A DNA stretch of 24,481 bases from Catenaria anguillulae PL171 (taxonomy: Eukaryota; Blastocladiomycota; Blastocladiomycetes; Blastocladiales; Catenariaceae), in NCBI GenBank assembly GCA_002102555.1, contig MCFL01000338.1:1-24481 (forward strand), in the 5' to 3' direction. Positions 1-8,947 of the stretch are shown in pieces. Position 1 is the first letter of the stretch; each line of letters begins with the position of its first letter. The notes under the pieces were generated by a model. The model was given only the letters and a program-made list of their open reading frames with translations. It ran no database searches and was not told the origin of the DNA. Both the position numbers and the translations under genes were made by a program.

Positions 1-63
1 CCAGGTTTACGATGCTGTAAGCAAAGCCGATCAAGCTTGGACGGGATAGGTATACCTGCAATC

Positions 64-1077
64 ATGACAATGGCCACTTCAAGCAGTCCGTCCATGTCCA
101 CCGCTCCGCTCGCGGCCGCCTTTGATGTCTCGCCCCTGCGCGGGTCCGTCCTCATCGTGGTCCGTCAAATGTGTCTCCGTCCTGGCCGATCACACCACGT
201 CATTTGACCACCACCTCTCGTTGTCCACTCTTTCAGCCGACCGTTTCTACGGGCAATGTACCCCAACTCCTCGGAGACCTGGTCGTCTCCTCGGCCGCAG
301 AGTCTCCCTTTGCCCGCATCGGCAGCCTGGCGTCTCCTTATGTCCTCAATGTTGTCGGCCCGGACGCGTTCGGCTCGCCTAACCACTTGGCCATGCCAAT
401 TGAGGGTATATCTTCGTTTTCCCTTGTTGCTAGTCTCGTCGCCATCTCGACTCATCATCTCCATCGACTTTGCCACTGTATCAGTGTACCACTCGCCCGC
501 ACGCAAATTGACGCTGCTCCAGCTTCGGTCGCCCGTCATTCAAGGGTTCGGAGCCCAATTTTCGCAAGCTCTATATGCATGGGCGCAATCGGTTGGGTTC
601 AAGCAAGTGCTTGTGCTTGCATCTGCCGACGCCGCATACCGCACAGATTCCTTGATTGAAGGGTTTGTCCCCTTTTTCCACATCACACTTGTGCAAGTGT
701 CATCGCTGATCCATTCAAACATTCATAGAACCCCATCGTTTCGCCACTTGCACATCGCCACGTCCGACCCACCGCTGTCGCTTACCACGACCGAAACCAA
801 GCACCTTGAGTCGGAATTGGCACAAGATTGCAAACTGCCCGGGTCGGGCTTTTTGGCGCCACTTGTCGCCACCGCGCGCGAGCACCAAAGCACAGTGCCG
901 ACGGCCGTGTTTCTCACATTTGCCATGGAGGGCGACAACTTGCAAGATACTATGATGGCATTTGCAAAGGTGGCGAACGTGGTCGGGCTGCGAGGTGTGC
1001 ATCCAAGACCGCCGGTGAGTTGGGCAGAGTTGTATGGTGCTCAGTTGGCTCTGGATGTGGCCCGTGAGGTGTACTGA
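64..1077 (+). CDS. PSMG2: Proteasome assembly chaperone 2 (PAC2/PSMG2/Add66 family)
   Basis: This is a four-exon gene (64-159, 237-405, 485-662, 729-1077) encoding 263 residues, close to human PSMG2 in size. PAC2 pairs with PAC1 and helps assemble the alpha ring of the 20S proteasome. Family matches visible after splicing are TVSTGNVPQLLGDLVVS near the N-terminus, VYHSPARKLTLLQLRS in the middle (human VYSLPSRKLVALQLRS), a helix ending QVLVLASADAAYRTD (human RVIVLSSSHSYQRND), then GTPSFRHL (human STPFRYL) and MEGDNLQDTMMAF (human SEGDNIPDALGLV). Introns are 77, 79 and 66 bases with GT-AG ends, and each junction restores a family motif. The start ATG at 64 is chosen because it opens an uninterrupted 32-codon first exon. 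The gene converges on the secreted-protein gene that ends at 1143, leaving only 65 bases between stops. The family match was made by eye and from memory. Confidence 0.9.
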
Positions 1078-1142
1078 AGTGTGTTGGACTACAGATACAA
1101 TTGTATATCGAATTCAACACTTGTACGCAATGATTTTCTTAC

Positions 1143-1709
1143 TTACATGACGGCAGCACCTGCAACAACAAGTCCGAATCCGGCAAGAGACTGCACACAG
1201 AACGAAATGCCAGTAGCCGCCGAGGTGCTCGCGGCAGCCGTCCCGCTATTGCCCCCTTGACCGGCAGCACCACCTTGGCCGCCATTAGCTGAGGCGTTCC
1301 CACCATTTTGCCCATTGCCGGTGCTGCTCGAACTCCCCGTCGGCGATGTAGTAGTCGATTCACTTGACGCAAATCCCACAATCTTGATGTCTCCACCCTT
1401 TGCCACATCCTTCCACACATCCCCATTCAACTTGGCCAGCTCGGTGCGCAGCGTACGGCAAAACGCCTCGTTGGCGCTCGTCTTTTGCGCATCAATACCC
1501 GTGTCTGCACCGCATTTCGGAATGCCGCCCTGCAACGACAGACCGGGAATGCCTGGGAACTTGACCGTGGTGGATTGGCCTGTCGGCGACAGGGCAGTGA
1601 TGGAAAGCTCGGACTTGGTGGTTGTCGTTTGGCCAGGTTGTGGCTGCTGCTGAGCATGCGCGGCCAAGGGCGCGCCGGCCATGAGCAGGGCGAGGATCGT
1701 GGCAAACAT
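1143..1709 (-). CDS. Secreted, probably GPI-anchored protein with one C-x17-C domain (array member 1)
   Basis: I do not recognise this 188-residue protein. It starts with a signal peptide (MFATILALLMAGAPLAAHA, cleavage likely near residue 19). One domain of the local family lies at about residues 35-110: a beta-like stretch ending FPGIPGL, then Cys66 and Cys84 separated by exactly 17 residues, then CRTLRTELAK and KGGDIKI. Residues 113-165 are a Ser/Thr/Gly/Asn-rich stalk like those of fungal wall proteins. The chain ends in a short hydrophobic tail (about residues 172-188) with no charged residues, typical of a GPI-attachment signal. There is no intron. It is the most divergent of the four paralogues on this strand. 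A cell-surface or wall role is inferred from architecture only, and no enzymatic motif is visible. Confidence 0.82.
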   Translation of the reverse strand: MFATILALLMAGAPLAAHAQQQPQPGQTTTTKSELSITALSPTGQSTTVKFPGIPGLSLQGGIPKCGADTGIDAQKTSANEAFCRTLRTELAKLNGDVWKDVAKGGDIKIVGFASSESTTTSPTGSSSSTGNGQNGGNASANGGQGGAAGQGGNSGTAAASTSAATGISFCVQSLAGFGLVVAGAAVM

Positions 1710-2232
1710 GGTGATATGATGTCCTTGAGGAACTGTGTTGGTTGTGTTGTGCTTGCAATGGATATGTATGTGATGCGCTCAGCTCGCTCAACGTGAGGCA
1801 AGGGCGACGCCTTTGCCTTTGAAGCTTTCCACTGCGTGGTGTCAGCACCGGTGAGCGGCGGCCAATTGGCCAAGGCTTTCCTTCCGGAAAGTCTCGGTAG
1901 TTTGTTACTTGAAGATGTTCGAGCGGTGAGCTTTTCTTGGGTGTGTCGTAAATTGTCAATTTGAGATGATGGGTGTCAATGAATCAAAAATGACTTCGAG
2001 TGAGACATTGAGGGAGGCCACTGTCAAGGCGCGAGACATCCTAGTGTGCACGAGACATTCCAAATGTACACGTTCGTGAGATGAGGCGTGAGCATTTCAC
2101 CAGTTTCCCTGGTGTGAGCTTTACGAAGCAATTTGCGTCCTGCGATGATTTGAATAAGGTCCAGCCTTGTATCTGTATGAAACTTTGAGAACGGGGTTGG
2201 AAAACAAGACGATTTGAGCATCATGATCAAAT
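1710..2232. other. Intergenic region upstream of array member 1
   Basis: About 520 bases lie between the start of one array gene and the stop of the next. I see no conserved coding segment. The word GAGACAT occurs three times in about 60 bases (near 2002, 2033 and 2052), which could be chance or small regulatory repeats. No clear TATA box on the minus strand was found. Confidence 0.4.
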
Positions 2233-2991
2233 TTACAAGGTAACAAAGGCGCCCGCAACCACCAACCCGGCACCCACGGTCCCAAGCAACTTTGCGCCAG
2301 TCACCTGGAACCCTGCGCGAGCCGACGATGCGCTGGCCGCCTGCACCTGCTGCCCGTTGCCAGGCGCGGCACTACCATCGGTGGGCTTCTTCTCCTCGGT
2401 CTTACCATCGGTGGGGGGCTGCACGGCAGGCTTGGCTTCGTCACTGCCGGCACCAGCTGCGGGCGGCGCCTCATCTTCTTCAATCATGTCTGCGTCAATC
2501 GCACCTGCAGCCGCCAACGAGCTGCATGCGGGCACCTTTGCCAACTCTGCGCGCAACTGGCGGCAGAAGATACCTTCGGCATCATTGTCGGTTGGGTCGA
2601 CACCGTCACGCTCGCCGCAGCACGGAATGTCAGATAAGCCGGGGACGGCAGGAACCGTGACAGTGTACTCTTGGCCATTGTGTGTCACGACAACCTTGAT
2701 GGGGCTTCCTGGTGCGCGTGCATAGTTGCCACCCGGATACATGGTTGTTGTGGGCGGCGGGAGTGCGGCCGTGGCGGTGGGAAGCGAGCCCGTGGCGATG
2801 GGAACGGGTACGCCGCCATAGTCGTAGTTGGCGGTTGGAGCGGCCGAGGGGGCCGCGATGGCAGATGCAGACTTGGAAGGAGCCGGAGCGGCGGCAGCAT
2901 CGCCGCCGTAGTAGCCCTGGGCGAGCGACGGGGTGGAGGATGCGGCCAGCGCAACAAGGGCAATGGTGAGGGTCGCAGACCGGAAGTACAT
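2233..2991 (-). CDS. Secreted, probably GPI-anchored protein with one C-x17-C domain (array member 2)
   Basis: This is a 252-residue protein of unknown function. The reading frame is open further upstream (to 3072), but the ATG at 2991 is preferred because it puts a clean signal peptide (MYFRSATLTIALVALAA, cleavage near SLAQ, residue 25) at the N-terminus. Residues 30-90 are a low-complexity Ala/Pro/Ser/Thr spacer. The shared domain spans about 97-168: IKVVVTHNGQEYTVTVPAV, PGL, Cys125 and Cys143 with 17 residues between, then CRQLRAELAKVP. It has two extra cysteines, 124 and 156, that the other members lack. A charged Pro/Lys/Glu-rich stalk (about 170-215) precedes a hydrophobic tail ending GAGLVVAGAFVTL, which closely resembles the tail of array member 1 (LVVAGAAVM). 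There is no intron. Surface location is inferred. Confidence 0.8.
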   Translation of the reverse strand: MYFRSATLTIALVALAASSTPSLAQGYYGGDAAAAPAPSKSASAIAAPSAAPTANYDYGGVPVPIATGSLPTATAALPPPTTTMYPGGNYARAPGSPIKVVVTHNGQEYTVTVPAVPGLSDIPCCGERDGVDPTDNDAEGIFCRQLRAELAKVPACSSLAAAGAIDADMIEEDEAPPAAGAGSDEAKPAVQPPTDGKTEEKKPTDGSAAPGNGQQVQAASASSARAGFQVTGAKLLGTVGAGLVVAGAFVTL

Positions 2992-3442
2992 GATAAGAAG
3001 AATGGAAGGGTGCGTGTAAGTGTTGAACTGGCGCTGCCGTTCTAAGAATTGTAGTTGCGGGGAGGAAAACAAGGGACGAATACTCGGGCAGATTCAGGGA
3101 CGACATGCGGGGTATTGGTCGCCTTTTGTTGTGTAGCTAGTAGCACGCTAGACACTTGTGTCATGTGGGAGTATTATGTTTCACTCGACTTTTCATGAAT
3201 GTCGTTGAACGGTCGGATGGCGCATGTACGGGGATTGAGTAATGACATGCTTGCGAGCTTGTGTTGGGTGGAAACTGAGCCGCGAACAGCCACGCGTTCC
3301 GTTTGCAGAAAGGTCCAGTGCGATTTCGCTTGGAGAATGCATGAATGAACACTTGAATACATGTCATCGGCGAGACCGGTTTATGACAGACTAATGGGAT
3401 CAACCTAATCACTAAATCCTCAGCTGCGTGCTATCATACGCT
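2992..3442. other. Intergenic region between array members 2 and 3
   Basis: This is 451 bases with no convincing coding potential. Frames open here do not resemble the array family or any known protein. It should hold the promoter of array member 2 (toward higher coordinates, minus strand) and the 3' end of array member 3. I see no clear TATA box or terminator motif. Confidence 0.4.
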
Positions 3443-4198
3443 TTATTGCACCATCCACCAGGCAGCCGCAATCGTGCCAACAACTCCCACGACCCCGTCG
3501 AACGTGATTCTCCTGGCCGAGTTGACAACCAATTGCGCGTAAATGTCGCCCCCTTGACCAATGTTGGACATGCCCGGTACCTTTTCTGCAGCACGCAGGC
3601 GGAGATTCCGGCAATACACGGCCTCGGGGCTGCTGTCATTCTGGTTCATACCATCGTTCATCCTGCACGACGGAACATGCTTGAGACCCTGCACGGCGGG
3701 CAACGTCAAAACAACAAGCGTGCCACCAGCGGGCGGTGTCACGGCAACGGTGATGGGCCGCCCCTCTTCAATGAAGGCTGATGTGTTGGTGTTGTTCGGA
3801 AACGGTTGCTGGTGTAGGTCATTCGTTGCAAGCTCGAAATTGATTTGACCACCCCTTGACAAACGCTCGGTCGACGAGTACTTTGCGAGTTCGGCACGCA
3901 AAGCACGGCAAAAGACCTCGCGCGGTGCGGTATTCCACGGATTGAAGCCGTCCCGTTCTTTGCAACGATCGAAGTCGCCAAGGCCGGCAGGTGCAGGAAC
4001 ATTCACGGTGACGGGCGAACCGTGGGAGGGAGTGACAATGACACGAAGCTCTCCCGTTTGAGGGGTGGCCGATGGCATGAGTGTTGGGAATGCGACAGGT
4101 GTCGGGATTGGCGGTACGACTTGGTTCTGTGGCCTGGCGCGGGCGATGGGTGTTGACACGAGACAGCCAATGAGGAGGAAGAGAATGGTCGGGTGCAT
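3443..4198 (-). CDS. Secreted, probably GPI-anchored protein with two C-x17-C domains (array member 3)
   Basis: This protein has 251 residues and unknown function. An N-terminal signal peptide (MHPTILFLLIGCLVSTPIARA) is followed by a Pro-rich spacer and then two tandem copies of the array domain. Copy 1 (about 50-124) reads LRVIVTPSHGSPVTVNVP, Cys79 and Cys97, then CRALRAELAK and RGGQINFELA. Copy 2 (about 148-225) reads ITVAVTPPAGG, VVLTLPAVQGL, Cys178 and Cys196, then CRNLR, AAEKVPGMSN and GQGGDIYAQL. Both copies keep 17 residues between the cysteines. A hydrophobic tail (about 235-250) suggests GPI anchoring, although it is short and ends WWMVQ. It is the closest relative of array member 4 and aligns with it over nearly the whole length, with identity in the domains judged by eye to be well above half. 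There is no intron. Confidence 0.82.
   Translation of the reverse strand: MHPTILFLLIGCLVSTPIARARPQNQVVPPIPTPVAFPTLMPSATPQTGELRVIVTPSHGSPVTVNVPAPAGLGDFDRCKERDGFNPWNTAPREVFCRALRAELAKYSSTERLSRGGQINFELATNDLHQQPFPNNTNTSAFIEEGRPITVAVTPPAGGTLVVLTLPAVQGLKHVPSCRMNDGMNQNDSSPEAVYCRNLRLRAAEKVPGMSNIGQGGDIYAQLVVNSARRITFDGVVGVVGTIAAAWWMVQ
3524..4051 (-). repeat. Internal tandem domain duplication in array member 3
   Basis: The two protein-level repeat units are encoded at about 3827-4051 (first copy) and 3524-3757 (second copy). They share the order VxVTPxxG, PA(V)xGL, C-x17-C-R-x-LR, then GG(Q/D)I. The second copies of members 3 and 4 resemble each other more than they resemble the first copies, so the duplication inside the gene came before the gene duplication. 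Confidence 0.8.
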
Positions 4199-5492
4199 CG
4201 TGTATGATCTTGGGTTGGGCGTGATCTATCGGTCTATGTCGGTTGGAAAGGCAAACGAGACAGCTGCTGATGACTGGCAGGCGGCGTGGGAATTCGAGGG
4301 GCAGGCTGCCCTTTTGTTTGCCGCGGTTCCCACGGCCGCTGTTCTACGGGCGAGCGCGAAGTGCAATGTAGAAGGCGAGACTTTGCACGAGTATACGGTG
4401 GTGAGACAGTGCCCCCGACGGAAATAGACTGCTGGGCTGCGTTGCGTCAGTCCTCCTTACCGACTTGTCCCGACTCACAAAAGTAACCAGCTTCGCGGCT
4501 GTCTCGGCACTTCAACGCCAGCAACCCACCAAAATTGGAAGACACAGCCATGCTTAATGCTTACATGGCATTACGAATGTGCCTAGGAAGAAATATGCTG
4601 GCTTTTCAGATGAACCGGTGCCTCCTTTGCAAATGTGTTTTGCGTCATGAAAACAAAACCGAACTCCAAGACACCAAGCCAGGCCTTTCAAAGTTGGATG
4701 CTGGCAAGGCTGAGTCGAACAGAACCTTGACGTTCCCACACTCCGTCCACACTCCGTTCCCAAAGAAAGTAGGCTCAGCAGTACTCAAACCAAACTAATT
4801 GCCTGAAAAAGCCATGCGTGGCCGCAGCAATTTCGACAAGAAATCTTGTCAGGCAAACGGGTCTGCCGACTCGGATTAGGTGAAGTGAAGCAGAGCAACG
4901 GCTGAACAATTGTGTGCCATCATTCCTTATCCGTACCGGAACCGGCGTCGCTGGTATGGGAACCGTCAATGTGTCCTACAACATAGTCTCGTGGTCCGTG
5001 GTTGTCGCGGCGCCAAGTCACAACGGTGCTTGCGCAATAGCTGAACATTGTGAGATGAGATTATTGATTCAGTGTTGAGTTGAGGTGAGCGCCGGCCGGA
5101 CTTGCGATCTGTGAGTTGGGTTGGAGACATGATGAGCGGACGTGTTGGTTGGGCTTGGCTTTGCTGTCGCCCCGCCATTGTCTTTCGCTCTCTCGCCTCC
5201 CATTCAGCTTGTATAGTGCATTTCTAACGATATTCACAAGCCTTTGACGTGCTCCACAGGCTACGGGGCGACCACGCTGTGCCAACGCACTCAGCCTAAC
5301 GTCCTCACACGGTTCAGTTTTTTGTACGGGTCCTGTCCTCAGTGAATCATGATTTTTTCTGTCGAAGCGTTAGGGCAAAAGAGTAAAGGCTATGTACATG
5401 CATTCAGGTGACGATATGGCTAGTAGATTATACAACACAGTCTCCATCAAAAATTTCCTTCCAAGCGTAGGTGACTGCTTGCTTCACAACAA
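4199..5492. other. Long intergenic region between array members 3 and 4
   Basis: About 1.3 kb with no gene I can support. Several frames of 60-90 codons are open on both strands, but none shows signal peptide, domain or family character, and none contains the FCRxLRAEL signature of the array, so it does not look like a decayed fifth copy. The promoter of member 3 must lie near 4199-4500. The rest is unexplained. Confidence 0.4.
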
Positions 5493-6200
5493 TCATGCAA
5501 TCGTCGCGATAGCCACTGCGACGAGCGAGCAAATCATTTCGACGACACCGAATGCGCCTGCTTGTCTCATGCTCGAGCTGGTTGCCAACTGTGCATTGAT
5601 ATCCCCGCCTTGGCCAATATTGGACATGCCCGGAACCTTTTCGGCAGCTTGTTGACGCAAGTTGCGGCAGTACAAAGCATCCGGGCTGTTGTCGTTGGGA
5701 TTCATGCCGTCGTTCCTGCGGCAGGACGGGATGCGCTTGAGGCCAGGAACGGCGGGCAGCGTCAACACAACGGGCGCACCGCCCGCGGGAGGCGTCACGG
5801 CGACCGTAATCGCTTGTCCTTCGATAAATGTGGGCGTTCCGGAAATCGGCTGCTGATTGGCATCGCCCGTCGCGAGCAAGACATTGATTTGGCCAGCCTT
5901 GGAAAGCGGTTCAGTTGACGGCGTTTTCGCAAGCTCGGCGCGCAAGGTACGGCAAAAGACTTCGTGCGGTTTGGTACTGGACGGGTCAAAACCTTCTTTT
6001 TCTTTACACCGATCGATACCCTTGAGGCCAGCGACCGCGGGAATGGTCACGGTGACGGGAGAGCCAGAAGACGGGGTGACAATGACGCGAAGTTCGCCTG
6101 TTTGAGGGATGGGTCCGTTGATTTGGTTCTTTGGCGCGGCAAGGGCGGCCGGCGAGGATGAGAGGAGAACAATCAGGGCAAGGATGAAGATGGAGCGCAT
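5493..6200 (-). CDS. Secreted, probably GPI-anchored protein with two C-x17-C domains (array member 4)
   Basis: This is a 235-residue protein of unknown function and near-twin of array member 3. It has a signal peptide (MRSIFILALIVLLSSSPAALA, cleavage near residue 21), a short spacer, and two tandem domains. Copy 1 (about 36-110) has LRVIVTPSSGSPVTVTIPAV, Cys65 and Cys83, CRTLRAELAK. Copy 2 (about 130-206) has ITVAVTPPAGGAPVVLTLP, Cys160 and Cys178, CRNLR, EKVPGMSNIGQGGDINAQLA. A hydrophobic C-terminal tail (about 216-235, ending VAVAIATIA) fits a GPI signal. There is no intron. It is divergently oriented to Arp3, with 1.2 kb between the two starts. Lower spacer length than member 3 accounts for most of the size difference. 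Confidence 0.83.
   Translation of the reverse strand: MRSIFILALIVLLSSSPAALAAPKNQINGPIPQTGELRVIVTPSSGSPVTVTIPAVAGLKGIDRCKEKEGFDPSSTKPHEVFCRTLRAELAKTPSTEPLSKAGQINVLLATGDANQQPISGTPTFIEGQAITVAVTPPAGGAPVVLTLPAVPGLKRIPSCRRNDGMNPNDNSPDALYCRNLRQQAAEKVPGMSNIGQGGDINAQLATSSSMRQAGAFGVVEMICSLVAVAIATIA
5583..6095 (-). repeat. Internal tandem domain duplication in array member 4
   Basis: The repeat units are encoded at about 5871-6095 (first copy) and 5583-5813 (second copy). Both preserve the beta-like VxVTPxxG segment, the C-x17-C pair and the following CRxLR helix-like segment. Together with the copies in the other three genes they give six independent examples of the same spacing. Confidence 0.8.
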
Positions 6201-6440
6201 GGTGAATGTGGCCTTCTAAGGGTCTACGAGAGGTGAAAGGATGCCTGTGTGGTATGCTAAAGGCTGTGGGAATGGGGCACAGGAGAGGATGAGGATGAGT
6301 GAGTTGGCGAACCGTGGTGTGTCCGCGGGTGAGCTTTCGCTTTTATCATCATCAAGTCTCCCTGACTGGTGCTCGCATTCATGCAGCAGGTGGTGGCATA
6401 CAGTGGACGGATTTGGACAGACTCACTTGATCGCGCGGGA

Positions 6441-6449
6441 TATAAAAAG
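6441..6449 (+). promoter_or_regulatory. TATA-like element
   Basis: The sequence TATAAAAAG on the plus strand matches a TATA consensus. It lies about 930 bases before the Arp3 ATG and about 240 bases before the divergent secreted-protein gene, so its target is unclear. It may be chance in a non-coding stretch. Confidence 0.25.
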
Positions 6450-7044
6450 CCCACTTGGCTGTGCTCGCATGCCCAGCTCTGGCGTAAATGTGGGTCCACT
6501 GCGGATTGTGCAAAATTATACTTGTCCGGGTCCTGCCTGCATGGACTTGTGGCCATTTTTGGAAAGTAAATAGTACGGCCCAGTTAGGCCGCAAATGCAA
6601 GTGTGAATGCCTGCTGAGCGCATTTAGGGATGACACCCCCCAGCCAACCACGCAATCCTGACGCGATCCAGTGTACTTGCGCCATGTCTCACATCTCCCA
6701 GCCGCGATGAGGACGATCGCGACGGTGGCCAAGGCCGGTAAATGCGCACTACGTGGATCTCAAAACGGGGACGGATGGTCAAGTCAATATGGCCAACGCC
6801 AGTAATGAATCCGGTTTACAATCGGATGCACCAATGTCGAACGACCCTGGCGTCCACGCTGGAACAATGCCACTTGAGAGTTTTCCGGATGATCAATGGA
6901 TAGGGCTATTGAGCTTTGCCGTGAGTACTGGGACCAATTTGGATCAAGAAAGGCCGCCTCATATGTGCCTGTGTATACACAGCTCGGTTTGACATTGAGA
7001 GACAAATCGCGCCAGTGATTGATTTGGATGTGAAAGGACGCCGA

Positions 7045-7063
7045 TCGCTCGCTCGCTCGCTCG
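7045..7063. repeat. Short CGCT tetranucleotide microsatellite
   Basis: About four and a half tandem CGCT units lie about 320 bases upstream of the Arp3 ATG. This is a simple repeat with no evident function. Confidence 0.7.
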
Positions 7064-7380
7064 AAGGGTGAACATCTTCTTGGCCGCCACTGCCGCTATG
7101 TGCATACTGCTGCCGCTGCTGCTACCGACGGTGCTCGTTGCCGCGAAGCCCAGGGATCGAAGTGCATCGGAATGTATCATTGAACATCAATTGCAAAGGA
7201 CATCCATTGCTCTCTGCCTGCAATCAACCCCAGTAACGGATCCCGCTTCACGTTCCAGTCACTGGTATTTCGTCGTCCTCACAACCATCACATCACGACG
7301 GCCGTCTTCAACGCAACGCGCCGCCGCCAAACGCCCCCGCTGCCGTTTCTTCATCTCCTGTCCCTTGAGCACCAATCACC

Positions 7381-8947
7381 ATGAGCCGTCCTCCTCCGGT
7401 CGTCATCGACAACGGTACCGGGTATGGTCCACAGCACATTTTCGCGAATGATCGCCGCTCCGGATCCGCCACGTAGCGACGCCACGCTGACCACCTCTGT
7501 GCTGTGCTGCTGAGGCGATTCCATCACACTGCCCAACAACTGACGAGCTCCCTTCTGTGCTCTTCAGGTACACCAAGATGGGTTACGCCGGTAACTCGGA
7601 CCCGCAATACATCTTGCCCACCGCCATCGCCACCGCCCCAACGGCCGCTGGTGCCTCAGGTGCTGGCGCTGCCAAGAATCTTGCATCCAAGCGCGGCATC
7701 GAAGATCTCGACTTTTTCATTGGCGACGAGGCCATGAGCAACGCCAAGACGTACAACTTGCAGTACCCGATTCGTCATGGCCAAATCGACAACTGGGACT
7801 TGATGGAGCGGTACTGGGAGCAGTCCATCTTCAAGTATTTGCGCTGCGAGCCTGAAGATCATCATTTCCTTCTTGTACGCCTTTTCCCGCTGTGCTCTGC
7901 GAGTCTATTCACCTGTTTGCACTCACATTGATCCGCGTTTGGTGAATTTCATGAAGACCGAACCACCTCTCAACGCGCCCGAAAACCGCGAGTACACGGC
8001 CGAAATCTTTTTCGAATCCTTCAACGTCCCGGGCATGTACATTGCTGTGCAAGCCGTGCTTGCCTTGGCTGCGTCGTGGCGCTACAACAAGGAGAATGCT
8101 GGATCGCTCACGGGCACCGTCATTGATTCTGGCGATGGCGTGACCCACATCATCCCCGTGGTGCGTAGTGATTGCACATATCTGTTGCTGCATGACACTC
8201 ACACTACTTGCTCCTGATGCGGTTCTGCAGGCCGAAGGATACGTCATTGGCTCGTCCATCAAACACATCCCCATCGCCGGTCGCGACATCACCTACTTTG
8301 TGCAGCAGCTGTTGCGCGAGCGTGGCGAGCCCATCCCTCCCGAGGACTCGCTCGAAGTTGCCAAACGCATCAAGGAAATGTACAGTTACGTGTGCCCCGA
8401 TATCGCTCGCGAGTTCCGCAAGTATGAGCAAGAGCCCCTCAAGTTCATCAAGCAACACGAGTTCCAGCACTCCATCACCAAGCAATCCTACACGGTCGAC
8501 GTTGGCTACGAGCGGTTCCTGGGCCCTGAAGTCTTCTTTAACCCGGAAATCGCCTCGCCCGACTTTTTCACGCCCTTGCCAGACACGCTCGATCAGGTGA
8601 TTCAGTCTTGCCCAGTTGATACGCGCCGTGGATTGTACAAGAACATTGTCCTTTCTGGCGGGTCCACCATGTACAAGGACATGGGGAAGCGCTTGCAGCG
8701 CGATCTCAAGAAGCAAGTCGACACGCGTGTGGCCTTGGCTGAGCAATTGTCGGGAGGGCACCTCAAGGCCAAGGAGGTGGAGGTGAATGTGATTTCGCAC
8801 AAGAAGCAGCGGTACGCCGTGTGGTTTGGCGGTAGTCTATTGGCGGATACGGCCGAGTTTTACCAAGTGTGCCATACCAAGAAGGATTACGAGGAACATG
8901 GCCCCAGCATTGCTCGTCACAACCGTGTCTTTGGATCAGTCATGTAA
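7381..8947 (+). CDS. ARP3: Actin-related protein 3 (Arp3), Arp2/3 complex subunit
   Basis: A four-exon gene (7381-7421, 7568-7874, 7957-8160, 8231-8947) encodes 422 residues, the usual Arp3 length. Arp3 with Arp2 forms the pseudo-dimer that nucleates branched actin filaments in the cytoplasm, for example in endocytic patches and amoeboid crawling. Diagnostic stretches are [17 protein letters not shown] at the N-terminus (phosphate loop 1), [66 protein letters not shown] (phosphate loop 2), [14 protein letters not shown] and [20 protein letters not shown]. The C-terminus [15 protein letters not shown] is the Arp3-type end. Introns are 146, 82 and 70 bases, GT-AG, and every junction falls inside a conserved motif that reads correctly only when spliced. 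The ATG at 7381 gives the expected short N-terminus. Confidence 0.97.

Larger units (their letters stand above)
6201..7380. other. Divergent intergenic region between array member 4 and Arp3
   Basis: About 1.2 kb separates two divergent starts and should hold both promoters. It contains a TATA-like element at 6441-6449 and a short CGCT microsatellite at 7045-7063. Open frames at 6753-6992 and 7068-7451 show no family resemblance; the latter overlaps the Arp3 start and could only be an upstream ORF. Confidence 0.4.

Noticed and set aside
1427-1959. Long open frames overlapping the start of the first secreted-protein gene on the same strand
   Set aside because: They are other-frame shadows with no signal peptide or domain; the 1143-1709 frame carries all family features.
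4535-4798. Plus-strand frame of 87 codons in the array gap
   Set aside because: No homology, domain or signal sequence is apparent, and a similar-length frame is open on the opposite strand.
6753-6992. Plus-strand frame of 79 codons upstream of Arp3
   Set aside because: Composition is unremarkable, there is no recognisable motif and no supporting splice structure.
7068-7451. Upstream frame starting MNIFLAATAAM that overlaps the Arp3 start
   Set aside because: It runs through the Arp3 first exon in another frame and into its first intron; at most it is an upstream ORF.
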